Positions 9,265-18,481 of a stretch of 64,000 nt of DNA are shown here, one piece after another; the first letter of the stretch is position 1, and each line of letters begins with the position of its first letter. The position numbers were made by a program, and so were the translations under genes. Under the pieces are notes generated by a model. It was not told where the DNA came from, did not search any database, and saw only the letters and a program-made list of their open reading frames with translations. Source of the stretch: Lederbergia citri (lineage in GTDB: Bacteria > Bacillota > Bacilli > Bacillales > Bacillaceae_C); the NCBI RefSeq assembly GCF_018343625.1, contig NZ_JAGYPG010000002.1, positions 351,270 through 415,269 on the forward strand. The letters run 5' to 3'.

Positions 9265-9987
9265 TCATACTACTGGCTTTTGTTCGATATGTTGATTTAT
9301 TTTTGCTATGTCGGGGTGATTATTTAGGAAGCTAACAACTTCATCACTTGGCACAATTGGATTATTAAAATTTGCTGCTATCATTCTACATAAATCGTAA
9401 TCCTCTTGTGTATCTAGAGTAATTCTTAGCACTGGAAATTGGCGGTTTTCTGGAACCATATACTTTACACGACTAAATTCATTTCTATATTCATATGCAT
9501 AGTAGGTTACATGTTCTCGATGACGTTGTTCTTGACCATGTTGATGAATATACAGTAATGCAGGATATGATATTAATTCAACAGCTAGCCCTCTTGGCAG
9601 TTCTCCATCTAAATCAACTATATCCACCTGCTTTTTTTCTATGAGAGAAACAATCTCATTAGCCATTCCAAAATCAACGAATGGACAATCTGATGTGACA
9701 CGCATGACATAATCAGGATTATAAGGCTTCGCACATTGAACATATCGATCCAATACATCATCTTCTGACCCTCGAAAACAAGAAACACCACGTTGTGCAC
9801 ACCATTCTTCAATTTGATTATCTTGCTCCAGCACCGATGTAGCAACTATAACATCTGCTATTCCTTTTATTTTTCTGCATCTTTCAACAACATATGCAAG
9901 TACATCATTCTCACCTAATGGCTTCAATACTTTTCCCGGCAACCGCGTAGAACCCATTCTTGCTTGGATGATCACGATTATTCTCAT
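9265..9987 (-). CDS. pseF: CMP-sugar cytidylyltransferase (SpsF/PseF type)
   Basis: A 240-residue nucleotidyltransferase of the CTP_transf_3 group. The signature IIQARMGSTRLPGKVLKPLG at the N-terminus is the SpsF form. DYVMRVTSDCPFVD near residue 90 carries the metal-binding aspartates. Its order in front of pseG and pseI mirrors spsF-spsG in B. subtilis. The predicted job is activating the nonulosonic acid with CTP to give the CMP-sugar used by Maf. It is less like classical PseF (which starts with PARGGSKR), so the symbol rests on context. Confidence 0.75.
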   Translation of the reverse strand: MRIIVIIQARMGSTRLPGKVLKPLGENDVLAYVVERCRKIKGIADVIVATSVLEQDNQIEEWCAQRGVSCFRGSEDDVLDRYVQCAKPYNPDYVMRVTSDCPFVDFGMANEIVSLIEKKQVDIVDLDGELPRGLAVELISYPALLYIHQHGQEQRHREHVTYYAYEYRNEFSRVKYMVPENRQFPVLRITLDTQEDYDLCRMIAANFNNPIVPSDEVVSFLNNHPDIAKINQHIEQKPVV

Positions 9988-10040
9988 ACAATCACTTCCG
10001 TAAAAATTATTATACTTTGAGTAAAAGCTCCATACTTCGT

Positions 10041-10706
10041 TTACATATTTTCAATCATATTTTTCAATTGAGTTAACGACTCAATTCGTTCATCAGCTTC
10101 ATATTCAATTGGCATTTCAATATCCTTATGTTGCCCAGTCATAATTCGGATTGTTTTAAATCCTAAAGGTTTAATGCCTACAAAATCTTTCAGAGGATTA
10201 TCACCTATATAAATGACATCTTTAGACGCAATCTTTTCTTTTTTTACTATATTTAAAAAGCAATATGGGGAAGGTTTCGCATGATGCTTACCGTATCGAT
10301 GGGTAACATAACAATGCTTTACCATAGTATACAATCCTAATGCCTGTAACTTATTATGTTGTACAATTTTATTTCCATCCGTCACTATATATAGTGGGGC
10401 TCCGGATAAACCGGTAAGGCATTCAACTGTAGATTGGGGCAAGGAGATATTTGGTAAGTGAGTTCTATATACAGCCACACAACGTTTAGCCATTGTTTTT
10501 GTATAGTGACCGTAATTTTGCAAAACATCATCAAAGATAGCTCCCCTTCCATGGGTTTGCAAACGTTCCCACATCCAAGTTATTAACTCTTTTGAAGAAA
10601 TATTAAATTCGTAACCTAAAAAAGTGGCTACCTGCAGAAAGCCACTTTTTACATAGGTTAATTCGTCGTATAAAGTATCATCAAGATCAAAAACGATTAC
10701 TTTCAT
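10041..10706 (-). CDS. HAD-superfamily hydrolase
   Basis: A 221-residue haloacid dehalogenase-type phosphatase. Motif I is FDLDDTLYDE at residues 5-14 (nucleophile D6, acid D8), motif II is VTDGNK near 110, the motif III lysine is near KPSPYCF, and motif IV is YIGDNPLKDFVG near 173. The start ATG overlaps the stop of the ATP-grasp gene (ATGA), so the two are translationally coupled and probably act together. The substrate is unknown. A sugar or glycerol phosphate from the glycan pathway is a reasonable guess. Confidence 0.8.
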   Translation of the reverse strand: MKVIVFDLDDTLYDELTYVKSGFLQVATFLGYEFNISSKELITWMWERLQTHGRGAIFDDVLQNYGHYTKTMAKRCVAVYRTHLPNISLPQSTVECLTGLSGAPLYIVTDGNKIVQHNKLQALGLYTMVKHCYVTHRYGKHHAKPSPYCFLNIVKKEKIASKDVIYIGDNPLKDFVGIKPLGFKTIRIMTGQHKDIEMPIEYEADERIESLTQLKNMIENM

Positions 10707-11644
10707 ACAATCATGTCCTTTGCATGTCTGATTAATGTTAATTCTTTTTCACTTCTATGAAATGGATAGTTGTGTAAATCCTCACCTGCAGCTTCTAATT
10801 GGAACCAATAAAAACTATCAAGTCCAGCTGCAATGCTTAATGTGGATGCTCCTCCAAATCGCGGATTACATTCAATAATATGAGGTTTCCCCTTTAAATC
10901 GACAATAACCTGAAACATGACATGTCCGTATAAGCAAAACATCTCAGCCATTTCTGCACCAAGTCTCTCTAACTCTTTATGTCTAATCGTTCTTGTAATT
11001 TGGGATTCTCCATCCTTTATTTGAATTCTCTTCCTTACAATAACGCCTTTACTTTTTCCAAGTTTATCTACGTATACATCAATACTAAACTCTTCCCCTT
11101 TAATATAAGGTTGGAACAGGGGACCTTTTAATTGTTTTGCATGAAGTATCGCTTGTTCCCTAGATACGTTTATTGCAATGTTCTTTGATCCCGACCCTTC
11201 ACATTCTTTGACAACAAATGTATCAGCGTAAAGAGTATCGATTTCAAAGGAAGACATGGTCACCGGAAAACCTTTTTCAACACCTATTTTAAAAAAGTTC
11301 ATTTTGTTCATGGTTATTTCAAGCGATTTTTTATTAGATACCATTATATAAAGTCCATTATTAGTAAAGTAAGATAGAAAAGATGAAAAATAAAGAAGAT
11401 CCGCATCTCTAGTTGGAAATATGATTGTAATATTTTTAGAGGTGCAATAACTTACAAACGTCTCTTTAGTCATATCTTTTAGAGGTGGCATTAACCAAAA
11501 ACGATCAACAAAATATTTCCCTATACATTGATCATCAACATCCCCACCATATAGTACAGAATTGGAGTTTATTTTTTTCATAGCTTTCTCTACAGTTTGT
11601 ATTAAGGGTACTTTTCCTGAGATACTTGTAATTAGTACATTCAC
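10703..11644 (-). CDS. ATP-grasp domain protein
   Basis: A 313-residue ATP-grasp enzyme of the carbamoyl-phosphate-synthase-like type. It has an N-terminal Rossmann-like part (MNVLITSISGKVPL, IIFPTRDADLLYF near 82), a lysine in FVVKECEGSGSKN near 148, and metal-binding IIECNPRFGGAS near 258. Such proteins ligate a carboxylate to an amine or thiol. GTG at 11644 has GAGGGA 5-6 bases before it. Four-base overlap with the HAD hydrolase suggests a functional pair. In this locus it might add an amino acid or acyl group to the nonulosonic acid, which is inference. Confidence 0.78.
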   Translation of the reverse strand: MNVLITSISGKVPLIQTVEKAMKKINSNSVLYGGDVDDQCIGKYFVDRFWLMPPLKDMTKETFVSYCTSKNITIIFPTRDADLLYFSSFLSYFTNNGLYIMVSNKKSLEITMNKMNFFKIGVEKGFPVTMSSFEIDTLYADTFVVKECEGSGSKNIAINVSREQAILHAKQLKGPLFQPYIKGEEFSIDVYVDKLGKSKGVIVRKRIQIKDGESQITRTIRHKELERLGAEMAEMFCLYGHVMFQVIVDLKGKPHIIECNPRFGGASTLSIAAGLDSFYWFQLEAAGEDLHNYPFHRSEKELTLIRHAKDMIV

Positions 11645-11692
11645 TAAAGTCCCTCACTTCATAAAATGATTTGAATTGGAAAAAATAAATTA

Positions 11693-12853
11693 TTAGTGAC
11701 TTACATACGAAATTAGTTTTGAACGTAGTCTTCTCCAAGTGAATTTAACATCCTTAATAGAATAAGGTGAATTCAATTTCAAGTTATGGTTAGCATCCAT
11801 ATAATTAGGATATAACGCTATACTTTTATCCAGGAACTTATGCCCTACGTCCTCATATCCCTGTAGCAACTTAATTACCCCTAAATTATTTAAGGACGCT
11901 CCATCGTTCGGATCTATATAAATTACATTCTTAAAAGATTTCTCTGCTTCATTCAATCTTTCTTTTTTCAAGAAGTATAACCCTTTTAAAAAAAGTAATT
12001 GAGCATCTGTTTCATTTTCCTCTAGACTTAGTAAATGGTGGAAACCCAAATCCCATTGATCTAGGCGATATAAAAGCGCTACGTAATCACATGTGTTACG
12101 TAACTTTGGAAGTGATCGTTTAAAAATGGCTGTTTTAATTTTGTCATATGAATAGTTTTCTAATATTTTCCGTTCGTAATCAAGCATATTTCTTATGTTT
12201 CTAGATAAATTTTTTGAATGTCGTCTTATATCTACTAACGTTTTTTTCACATGAGCTATACCACTATTTTCTGCTAGTCGGAGCCATAAATCCCAGTCCT
12301 CCGAATAAAGATACTGTTTTTGAAAGCCCCCATGTTTTTGAAATTCATCTCTATTTATTAATACTCCGGATGTTGTAATCGTATTTCTTAATAACAAATA
12401 TCCAAATGCCTCTTTCGAGTTATATTCTTGCCCATAAAGTAATTCATCTATAAATATACCATCTTCATTTATATGTCGGGAGTTCGAATGGACGAGATTA
12501 TATATTTCTTCTTCATTATTACTGTTCAAATATTCCAAATGTGAAGTAAGTTCTTCCAGCAGTGAAGGGTGAGCAATATCATCAGAATCCATAAATAATA
12601 TCCATTCACATTCTGTATTTTCAACTCCAATGTTTCTTGCATTTGCAGCTCCAGAGTTGTTACTCATTTGAATAAGCTTGATAATAGGAAATTTTTCTTT
12701 CATTTCTTTCAAAATTTCCACTGTATCGTCCTTACTCCCGTCATCAACAATAATAATTTGATCAAATGACAATGTCTGATTACAAAGGCTTAAAATTGTT
12801 TGTTCAATATATAATTCCGAGTTATATGTTGGTACAACAGCTGCTATGGTCAT
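11693..12853 (-). CDS. family 2 glycosyltransferase with C-terminal TPR repeats
   Basis: A 386-residue fusion. Residues 1-about 230 are a GT-A family 2 glycosyltransferase (AAVVPTYNSELYIEQT, IIVDDGSKDD, ILFMDSDDIAHP with the metal-binding DSD, and EDWDLWLRLAE as the catalytic-base region). Residues about 250-350 hold tetratricopeptide-like helices (FLKGLYFLKKERLNEAEKSF, YIDPNDGASLNNLGV, ALYPNYMDANHNL). TPR-bearing GT2 proteins are common in flagellin or S-layer glycosylation loci, where the TPR may dock the protein substrate. GAGGGAGAT precedes the ATG. Donor and acceptor cannot be read from the sequence. Confidence 0.82.
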   Translation of the reverse strand: MTIAAVVPTYNSELYIEQTILSLCNQTLSFDQIIIVDDGSKDDTVEILKEMKEKFPIIKLIQMSNNSGAANARNIGVENTECEWILFMDSDDIAHPSLLEELTSHLEYLNSNNEEEIYNLVHSNSRHINEDGIFIDELLYGQEYNSKEAFGYLLLRNTITTSGVLINRDEFQKHGGFQKQYLYSEDWDLWLRLAENSGIAHVKKTLVDIRRHSKNLSRNIRNMLDYERKILENYSYDKIKTAIFKRSLPKLRNTCDYVALLYRLDQWDLGFHHLLSLEENETDAQLLFLKGLYFLKKERLNEAEKSFKNVIYIDPNDGASLNNLGVIKLLQGYEDVGHKFLDKSIALYPNYMDANHNLKLNSPYSIKDVKFTWRRLRSKLISYVSH

Positions 12854-12881
12854 AAATCTCCCTCTAATTACAATAACAATT

Positions 12882-14261
12882 TTATAAAATATAAAAATGA
12901 CTGTCCTCTCTTAACCCATTATCTATAAGTATTTTTTCAAACTGATTTGCTCCACCTTTAGTAGCAATTAAATAAAAAAACTGTTCTTTTTTGGTAAAAG
13001 GCAAAGGAAGAAAATCATTGATATTTATTATGGGTACCTGTATTAAGGAGGATTCTTTCTTAAAATTATCAATAAAAAAGCCCACTTTTTTTCCATTCAT
13101 TTCACAAAAAGATAAAACACCTAGACCATATTCCCCACATCCACATATTACAATGTCTTTATCACATGATTCTAATAACCGAAGAAGTATAGCCCTTTTA
13201 TTACGCTCTATCTTCTTTTTTGAGGAATGATGTAAAGACACGAGTAATTGTTGAATTTGATTTAATATTTTTAGTGGAGAATCTAGATTAACATACAGCT
13301 CATTTTGAATGTTTCTAATCTTTATTTTATAGTCAAAATTATTGATAACATCATTAATATCATTTAATAAAAATGAAAAAGAATTAGTTTGTAAAACCTT
13401 TAAATATTTTCTCATTTCGCATTCAAGATGTGTCAGTTTTTCTTCTTGGTAGCGTGCCTTTCCATTGACTAACACAGTTGGAAGCCCACACAGTATCCCA
13501 TCAAAAATTGCTCCACTATAATCACTAATCAATAAATCCGAGTTCGGGATAAGAGAGAATATATCAACACTCTCATTACAACAAAATATTGTATAATTGT
13601 CTATTAAGTAATGTAAATGACTCCACTCTTTTATTGATAAAAGATGGTGAGCTTTCAGTATAATATTGTAATGCTTACTAAGCTCTGTTAAATAAGGAAC
13701 AATTTTTGAAAAACTACTAAATTCTCCCCAAGTAGGAGCATACAAAATTGTCTGCTTTTCAGAATTTATGAATTCTGAAAGTAATTGACCATTAATATCT
13801 TGTATCAAGCCAATCTCTGATTTACCTTCAATCTCTACTATTCTTGGATTTCCTACGGGGATACTATTATGAAATCTTTTTAATTTTTGCTGTGAATAGT
13901 TTCCGTAACTAAATATCAAATCATAATTCTCGTTCCACTCGGCATAATTCCAATCATCTTTTGCATATCCGTACATTAAACGGACCATTTTAATATTTGT
14001 TGGATAGATTTCGAATGTTGGTTTCCAATATGGACTGATTATGACATCAATTGAAACTTCTTCAATAAGTATTTTATCTTCTTCAATTAAGTCATAACCT
14101 TTTTTTTCTATAAAAGCTTTTAATTCTATAATATTATCTAACGTGTTGAACATAGGCGAAATGAATATATAATTATTGGGTAAATATTTTACAATGTTTT
14201 CGTATATAAAATAATGAAAAATAGTCGAGCAATACAACCCTATTTTTATCAAAAGTAACAC
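12882..14261 (-). CDS. CDP-glycerol glycerophosphotransferase-like protein with C-terminal Rossmann domain
   Basis: A 459-residue protein. Residues about 90-320 match the CDP-glycerol:poly(glycerophosphate) glycerophosphotransferase fold (YAPTWGEFSS near 174, ILKAHHLL near 205, LLISDYSGAIFDGILCGLP near 245, the last carrying the SDYSG nucleotide-binding signature). The C-terminal 95 residues form a separate Rossmann-like unit (IVICGCGEYGLGVLSF, VGFFIDNFKKE), a domain repeated in four neighbouring proteins. It probably transfers glycerol phosphate or a similar polyol phosphate from a CDP donor, which TagD next door could make. The start is uncertain: GTG at 14261, or TTG three codons further in. 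Confidence 0.75.
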   Translation of the reverse strand: MLLLIKIGLYCSTIFHYFIYENIVKYLPNNYIFISPMFNTLDNIIELKAFIEKKGYDLIEEDKILIEEVSIDVIISPYWKPTFEIYPTNIKMVRLMYGYAKDDWNYAEWNENYDLIFSYGNYSQQKLKRFHNSIPVGNPRIVEIEGKSEIGLIQDINGQLLSEFINSEKQTILYAPTWGEFSSFSKIVPYLTELSKHYNIILKAHHLLSIKEWSHLHYLIDNYTIFCCNESVDIFSLIPNSDLLISDYSGAIFDGILCGLPTVLVNGKARYQEEKLTHLECEMRKYLKVLQTNSFSFLLNDINDVINNFDYKIKIRNIQNELYVNLDSPLKILNQIQQLLVSLHHSSKKKIERNKRAILLRLLESCDKDIVICGCGEYGLGVLSFCEMNGKKVGFFIDNFKKESSLIQVPIININDFLPLPFTKKEQFFYLIATKGGANQFEKILIDNGLREDSHFYIL

Positions 14262-14340
14262 ACACCTAATGTCTCATTTTTTAGTACATCAAAGTCTACA
14301 ATCATTCTAAGAAATAGGTTGTGCAATTGAACCTTACCTT

Positions 14341-14745
14341 TTAATGATTACGACCGCTTATTACGTTTATATCACTTTTAATTTTTGAAGTTGATATGTT
14401 TAGTGTTCTTGGCAAATAAATAACTTCGCAATATGGTTTTAAGAAGTCAAATTCTTCTGACCAGTCGTCTCCCATAACAAAAATGTCGATCTTTTCTTTT
14501 TTAATATCCGAAACTTTCTGTTCCCACGATAACTCTGGGATTACTTTATCCACATATCGGATTGACTCTAATATATATTTTCGGTGTTCATATGAATGAT
14601 AAGCATGTTTATGTTTTAGTGCATTAAATTCATCAGTTGAAAGTGCAACAGTTAAATGGTCTCCCAATTGCCGAGCTCTTTCAAGTAAACGTATATGTCC
14701 CCAATGTAGTAAATCAAACGTTCCATAAGTTATTACTTTCTTCAT
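14341..14745 (-). CDS. tagD: glycerol-3-phosphate cytidylyltransferase (TagD-like)
   Basis: A 134-residue cytidylyltransferase making CDP-glycerol from CTP and sn-glycerol 3-phosphate. The class signature is complete: [12 protein letters not shown] with the catalytic histidines H14 and H17, MGDDW near 91, and R113TLNISTS in the RTxxISTS/T site. Length matches TagD of wall teichoic acid synthesis (129 aa in B. subtilis). I chose the ATG at 14745, preceded by AGGAAGTGAT, which matches the family start. It lies between two CDP-glycerol-transferase-like genes within a flagellin glycosylation island, not in a recognisable tag operon, so its CDP-glycerol is probably used locally. Confidence 0.88.
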   Translation of the reverse strand: MKKVITYGTFDLLHWGHIRLLERARQLGDHLTVALSTDEFNALKHKHAYHSYEHRKYILESIRYVDKVIPELSWEQKVSDIKKEKIDIFVMGDDWSEEFDFLKPYCEVIYLPRTLNISTSKIKSDINVISGRNH

Positions 14746-14833
14746 TATTACATCACTTCCTAATGACATGATAGATCTATGTCAATATTCTAGGTTGTAA
14801 TCCCTTTAAGAACAGCATCCATTCGTAAACCGT

Positions 14834-14861
14834 ATTATATCAGCGAAACTAGCAAAATGAA
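14834..14861 (-). promoter_or_regulatory. possible SigA promoter with extended -10 for tagD
   Basis: The minus strand has TTCATT, a 16-base spacer and TGATATAAT, which is a perfect TATAAT with the TGN extension. Predicted RNA would start about 80 bases before the tagD ATG. This would give tagD expression independent of the long upstream run of genes. The rest of 14746-14960 holds no gene. Confidence 0.5.
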
Positions 14862-14960
14862 GTATCTTACTTGTTGAGCTTTCGCTGGATGCAGGAAATA
14901 CGAACTGTGGATGTTATTTTTTAAAAAATCTGTTCATTTTTTACATTCACAATGAAATTC

Positions 14961-15971
14961 TTATCTAATAACCATAAAATCTAACTCTGATTGATAATTA
15001 TAACCTTTTAAAAAGTCTATTATTTCAAACATGCCTGGTTGTGAAGCAATGATAACTTTATTTTTCTTAGAATTATCAATTATAGCTGGAGAAAAAGTCA
15101 TGTTCCCATCTATTAATGTACCTTCTTTTTTAACGTCTGAGTCAATAAAACCGCGAATTCTCCAACCTTTTTTCATTAGTGTATTTAAAACTGAACGACC
15201 AAATTCACCTGCTCCCCAAATGAAAATAAATTCATTCTTTTTAAAGCTGTTAAAACTCTTTTCCTTAATAAGATAAGCATACTCGTCAAATAAACTTTTT
15301 TCCTTTCTGGTTGTAGTTGAATAATTTGATAGTCTAACACGAACTAAGTTCTCTTCTAAATGGCCCATCTTTAATCCATCTTCATTCATTCTGTAAAAAA
15401 GATCATAATCTTCAAAAATAGGGAGGTTTCTATAACGGTAATTTTTTATAATTTCTTTTCTAATCATCATCGTAGAGTGAGATATACAACAATACCATTT
15501 TAATCTAGTAGCAATATCCTCCATAGTCTTTGAGGAATTTTTATAATTCTCAATATATTTCTTAAAAGTTAGATATCGGTGTGATTTTTCAACCTCTGAA
15601 TCATCTGGAAAATAACTTAAAAGTGTTTTAGAAAGAACAATTTCTGGATTTTTCGTCATAAATAATAATTGTTTTTCAAATCGTTCATGATGTTGAATAT
15701 CATCCCCATCGATTTTTACAATATACTTTCCACTCGAATTATTAATTCCATAATTCAAAGCTGTTGGAATTCCTTGATTTTCTTTGAAAGAATATATTTT
15801 CAATCTCGAATCAGTTTGCGTTTTTAAAATCTCAAGAGTATTGTCGGTTGATCCATCATTAACTATTACAAATTCAAAATCCTTAAATGATTGATCTAAT
15901 ACACTTTTTATAGTTTCCTCTATATGCTTTTCACCATTATACACAGACATTAAAGCTGTTAGTTGTAACAA
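14961..15971 (-). CDS. family 2 glycosyltransferase with C-terminal Rossmann-like domain
   Basis: A 336-residue fusion. The first 230 residues are a GT2 enzyme (LMSVYNGEKHIEETI, FVIVNDGSTDNT, YIVKIDGDDIQHHERF with the metal site, FEDYDLFYRMNEDG). The last 100 residues contain the island's shared Rossmann-like unit (FIFIWGAGEFGRSVLNTL, IRGFIDSDVKKEG). TTG at 15971 is the start, with AAGGAG 8 bases upstream. The next gene (tagD) is about 215 bases downstream. Its sugar is unknown. The neighbourhood suggests assembly of a flagellar or surface glycan. Confidence 0.8.
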   Translation of the reverse strand: MLQLTALMSVYNGEKHIEETIKSVLDQSFKDFEFVIVNDGSTDNTLEILKTQTDSRLKIYSFKENQGIPTALNYGINNSSGKYIVKIDGDDIQHHERFEKQLLFMTKNPEIVLSKTLLSYFPDDSEVEKSHRYLTFKKYIENYKNSSKTMEDIATRLKWYCCISHSTMMIRKEIIKNYRYRNLPIFEDYDLFYRMNEDGLKMGHLEENLVRVRLSNYSTTTRKEKSLFDEYAYLIKEKSFNSFKKNEFIFIWGAGEFGRSVLNTLMKKGWRIRGFIDSDVKKEGTLIDGNMTFSPAIIDNSKKNKVIIASQPGMFEIIDFLKGYNYQSELDFMVIR

Positions 15972-15999
15972 AATAATAACTCCTTATTAAAAGTTTCTC

Positions 16000-17439
16000 T
16001 TATATCAACTTATTTTTTTCATTTTTACATGACTCAAGATAGTTATCTATTTCAGTCCATACCCTCAAGCTTGATTTATTATCAAAATATTTAAATATTA
16101 AACTCTTAATTTCTGCTCTTTTGTTCTTATATGCATCTTGACCTTTTATCAAGTAAATAATCTCTTTTTCTAATTCTTTAAGTGTATGTACTGTTGGTCC
16201 CGGTGTAAGATAATCATACGGTTCAATCAAAAATCCTCTACTTTCGCTATACTCTTTTAAATCAATAGGAGCAAATATAACTGGTAAATCAATCAAAAGC
16301 GAATCAAAAAATACTGATGAATAATCTGTTATTAATAACTTAGCCGCTCCTAAAATTTCATATAAGTGGATTTTCTTATTCACAAGGTGTGTATCGGAAA
16401 GTAGAAATATTCGTTCATGCTTGAAAATATTTAAATCTTTATATGTATTAAATTCAAATGGATGAAGTTTAACTACCACAAACAAATTGTTTTTTTCTAC
16501 CATTTCTACAAAACTCTCTTCATTTTCATCACCAAAGCCAATTAATTGATTCCACTCTTTATTTGTTTCTTTTTTGTAATTCTTACCTTTCCTCCAAGTC
16601 GGAAGATAAAAAATTATATTGCTATTATTGAGTTTTTTATTTACTATTTTTTCAAGTTTATTCAAGCTTCCTTTCTCAAAAAGTAAATCATTACGAGGCA
16701 TCCCTGTAATTTTATATTTTTTTGCATTACTTGGGAAACAACTGTTAAAAAATGTATTATATAGCTGTGAATAAGATAAGATTAAATGTGTGTTTTCTAT
16801 TCTTTTTTGTTGATAATTTAAGAACTGATCGTTAACTGTACCTTCATTAATAACTCCCATTTGTTTCAATGGAAAGCCATGCCACATCTCAATATTAATC
16901 TGTTCACCTTCATAAATCCCATCGAAATGAGAAGAACAAATCACATCATATGTCTTTAATTCATCGATTTTTTTTTCTTCAATTAACTCCACTTTGTACT
17001 TTTCACTTATAAAATTCGGCATGTTTTTGAATAATGAGTATCCATTATAATTAGAATAATTATAATTAATTAACCCAATTTCTAATTTATACTTAGTTTG
17101 CTTTTCCTTAATACTAATATTTTTATAAATATCTTCATGCCTAGATTTAGTTAATGCATTGTGTAGAGTATAATCAGTTGGAATAATCTTTTGATAAAAA
17201 ACCCCTAATTCTAGTAACTGTTGCATTATATCAATTGAATATTGGCTTGCAATAAAAATATAATCAAAGTTGAATTCAGGAATTCTATTTGGAGGAAAAA
17301 CATCATAACCATGATATTTCTTAAAATGTTTCTTATAATCATTATCAGTAAAACAAATGACTTTAACTTTACTAGTATCTATTGTTGTAAGAAATTTTTC
17401 AGCACTACTTCCAGTCCCGAATATTATTATATTTAACAT
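16000..17439 (-). CDS. CDP-glycerol glycerophosphotransferase-like protein with N-terminal Rossmann domain
   Basis: A 479-residue protein. Residues 1-90 are the shared Rossmann-like unit (NIIIFGTGSSAEKFL, VICFTDNDYKKH), here at the N-terminus. The remainder is a TagB/TagF-type glycerophosphotransferase: EMWHGFPLKQMG near 200 (the WHG active-site motif), MPRNDLLFE, FYLPTWRKGKN near 290, VVVKLHPFE, and LLITDYSSVFFDSL near 385 for CDP binding. It likely transfers glycerol phosphate to a sugar or polymer, at the membrane by family precedent. The start is set by TAGGTG 8 bases before the ATG. The gene is strongly AT-rich compared with pseC-F. Confidence 0.8.
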   Translation of the reverse strand: MLNIIIFGTGSSAEKFLTTIDTSKVKVICFTDNDYKKHFKKYHGYDVFPPNRIPEFNFDYIFIASQYSIDIMQQLLELGVFYQKIIPTDYTLHNALTKSRHEDIYKNISIKEKQTKYKLEIGLINYNYSNYNGYSLFKNMPNFISEKYKVELIEEKKIDELKTYDVICSSHFDGIYEGEQINIEMWHGFPLKQMGVINEGTVNDQFLNYQQKRIENTHLILSYSQLYNTFFNSCFPSNAKKYKITGMPRNDLLFEKGSLNKLEKIVNKKLNNSNIIFYLPTWRKGKNYKKETNKEWNQLIGFGDENEESFVEMVEKNNLFVVVKLHPFEFNTYKDLNIFKHERIFLLSDTHLVNKKIHLYEILGAAKLLITDYSSVFFDSLLIDLPVIFAPIDLKEYSESRGFLIEPYDYLTPGPTVHTLKELEKEIIYLIKGQDAYKNKRAEIKSLIFKYFDNKSSLRVWTEIDNYLESCKNEKNKLI

Positions 17440-17453
17440 TATTAAAACACCTA

Positions 17454-18464
17454 CTATAAATGTTCTACAAGCGACTCTAATTTTCTTAAATTATCGTTAT
17501 ATTGTTCTACTAACTTATTTTTAATTAAGCTGTAATAGTCAATAGTATATAGCTGAAACATAAATGGATCTTCTAGAATTTTTATTGGAACTAGGACTCT
17601 TTGTTTCTGTTCAATTTTCCCATATAAATTTTTAGCAATTTCAAGAAACATTTTTTTGTACATTTTATTTATTGTTTCATAATTCGGCTCATTTTCAATA
17701 TGATTTTCTGTTAAAATCTTTAAACATCTTAGCGAATCTTTGAACATTCGCTCTTTATTACTATCCTTTGTAACTAAGGAATTCCCTGTTAATCGCCTAA
17801 AATACAATGGTTCGGGTAAGTACTTGACTTTATTAATATTTTTAATTAAGTAGTAAAGAAAAATATAGTCTTCAAAATAAGTAAGGTGTTCTATAAATTT
17901 ATCATTTCCCTTTTCTAACACTTCTTTTTTTACAATAAATAATACCGAATTCCCTCTAAATTTATTTTCATGAATACTTATTTTTAAATATTCGTACCCG
18001 CTCATTTTTTTAAAAGGAAGTATGTCACTTCTATCGTAAAATGAAGATATACTAAATTCATAATCCCTACCTCTTTGGTCTAAGTATTCCTTTTCGAGGA
18101 AGCATTTTGCATCAAATGTAACGAGATCTACATCATTATGTTCGAATTCCCTAATACATTTCTCAAAAGTTTTTTCATTTATATAATCATCACTATCTAG
18201 AAAATATATATAGTATCCATTTGCAAGCTTAAGGCCCATATTTCTTGCAGCAGAGGCTCCCTTATTTTCCTGTCGAAACACCTTAAATCTATTATCCTCT
18301 TTTGAATATTCATGAGCAATTTTATAACTATTATCACTTGATCCATCGTCAATTATTAATGCTTCAAAGTTTTTATACGTTTGGTTTTTTAAAGAATCCA
18401 AGCAATTTGCGATATAGCATTCGGTATTATACATTGGAATAATTACAGTTATTTTTTTTTTCAT
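17454..18464 (-). CDS. family 2 glycosyltransferase (EpsH/TagA-context type)
   Basis: A 336-residue GT2 enzyme with ITVIIPMYNTECYIANCLDS at the N-terminus, ALIIDDGSSDNSY, GASAARNMGLKLA and YIYFLDSDDYIN (metal-binding DSD near residue 93). HLTYFEDYIFLYYL near 200 contains the catalytic-base region. The C-terminal 100 residues are helical and lysine-rich, with no added domain. It lies 14 bases upstream of the CDP-glycerol-transferase-like gene, so the two probably act on the same oligosaccharide. GTGGGA precedes the ATG by 5 bases. Donor sugar unknown. Confidence 0.82.
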   Translation of the reverse strand: MKKKITVIIPMYNTECYIANCLDSLKNQTYKNFEALIIDDGSSDNSYKIAHEYSKEDNRFKVFRQENKGASAARNMGLKLANGYYIYFLDSDDYINEKTFEKCIREFEHNDVDLVTFDAKCFLEKEYLDQRGRDYEFSISSFYDRSDILPFKKMSGYEYLKISIHENKFRGNSVLFIVKKEVLEKGNDKFIEHLTYFEDYIFLYYLIKNINKVKYLPEPLYFRRLTGNSLVTKDSNKERMFKDSLRCLKILTENHIENEPNYETINKMYKKMFLEIAKNLYGKIEQKQRVLVPIKILEDPFMFQLYTIDYYSLIKNKLVEQYNDNLRKLESLVEHL

Positions 18465-18481
18465 TTATTCCCACCATGTTT

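Noticed and set aside
9265..9987. Calling the locus legionaminic acid synthesis
   Set aside because: The dehydratase at 23742 is of the PseB (inverting) type and the aminotransferase has PseC-type N-terminal motifs. SpsF/SpsG likeness alone does not outweigh this.
14764..14784. Palindromic TGACAT...ATGTCA as a terminator or operator near tagD
   Set aside because: It has no T-run and lies inside the predicted tagD leader, and no regulator can be named.
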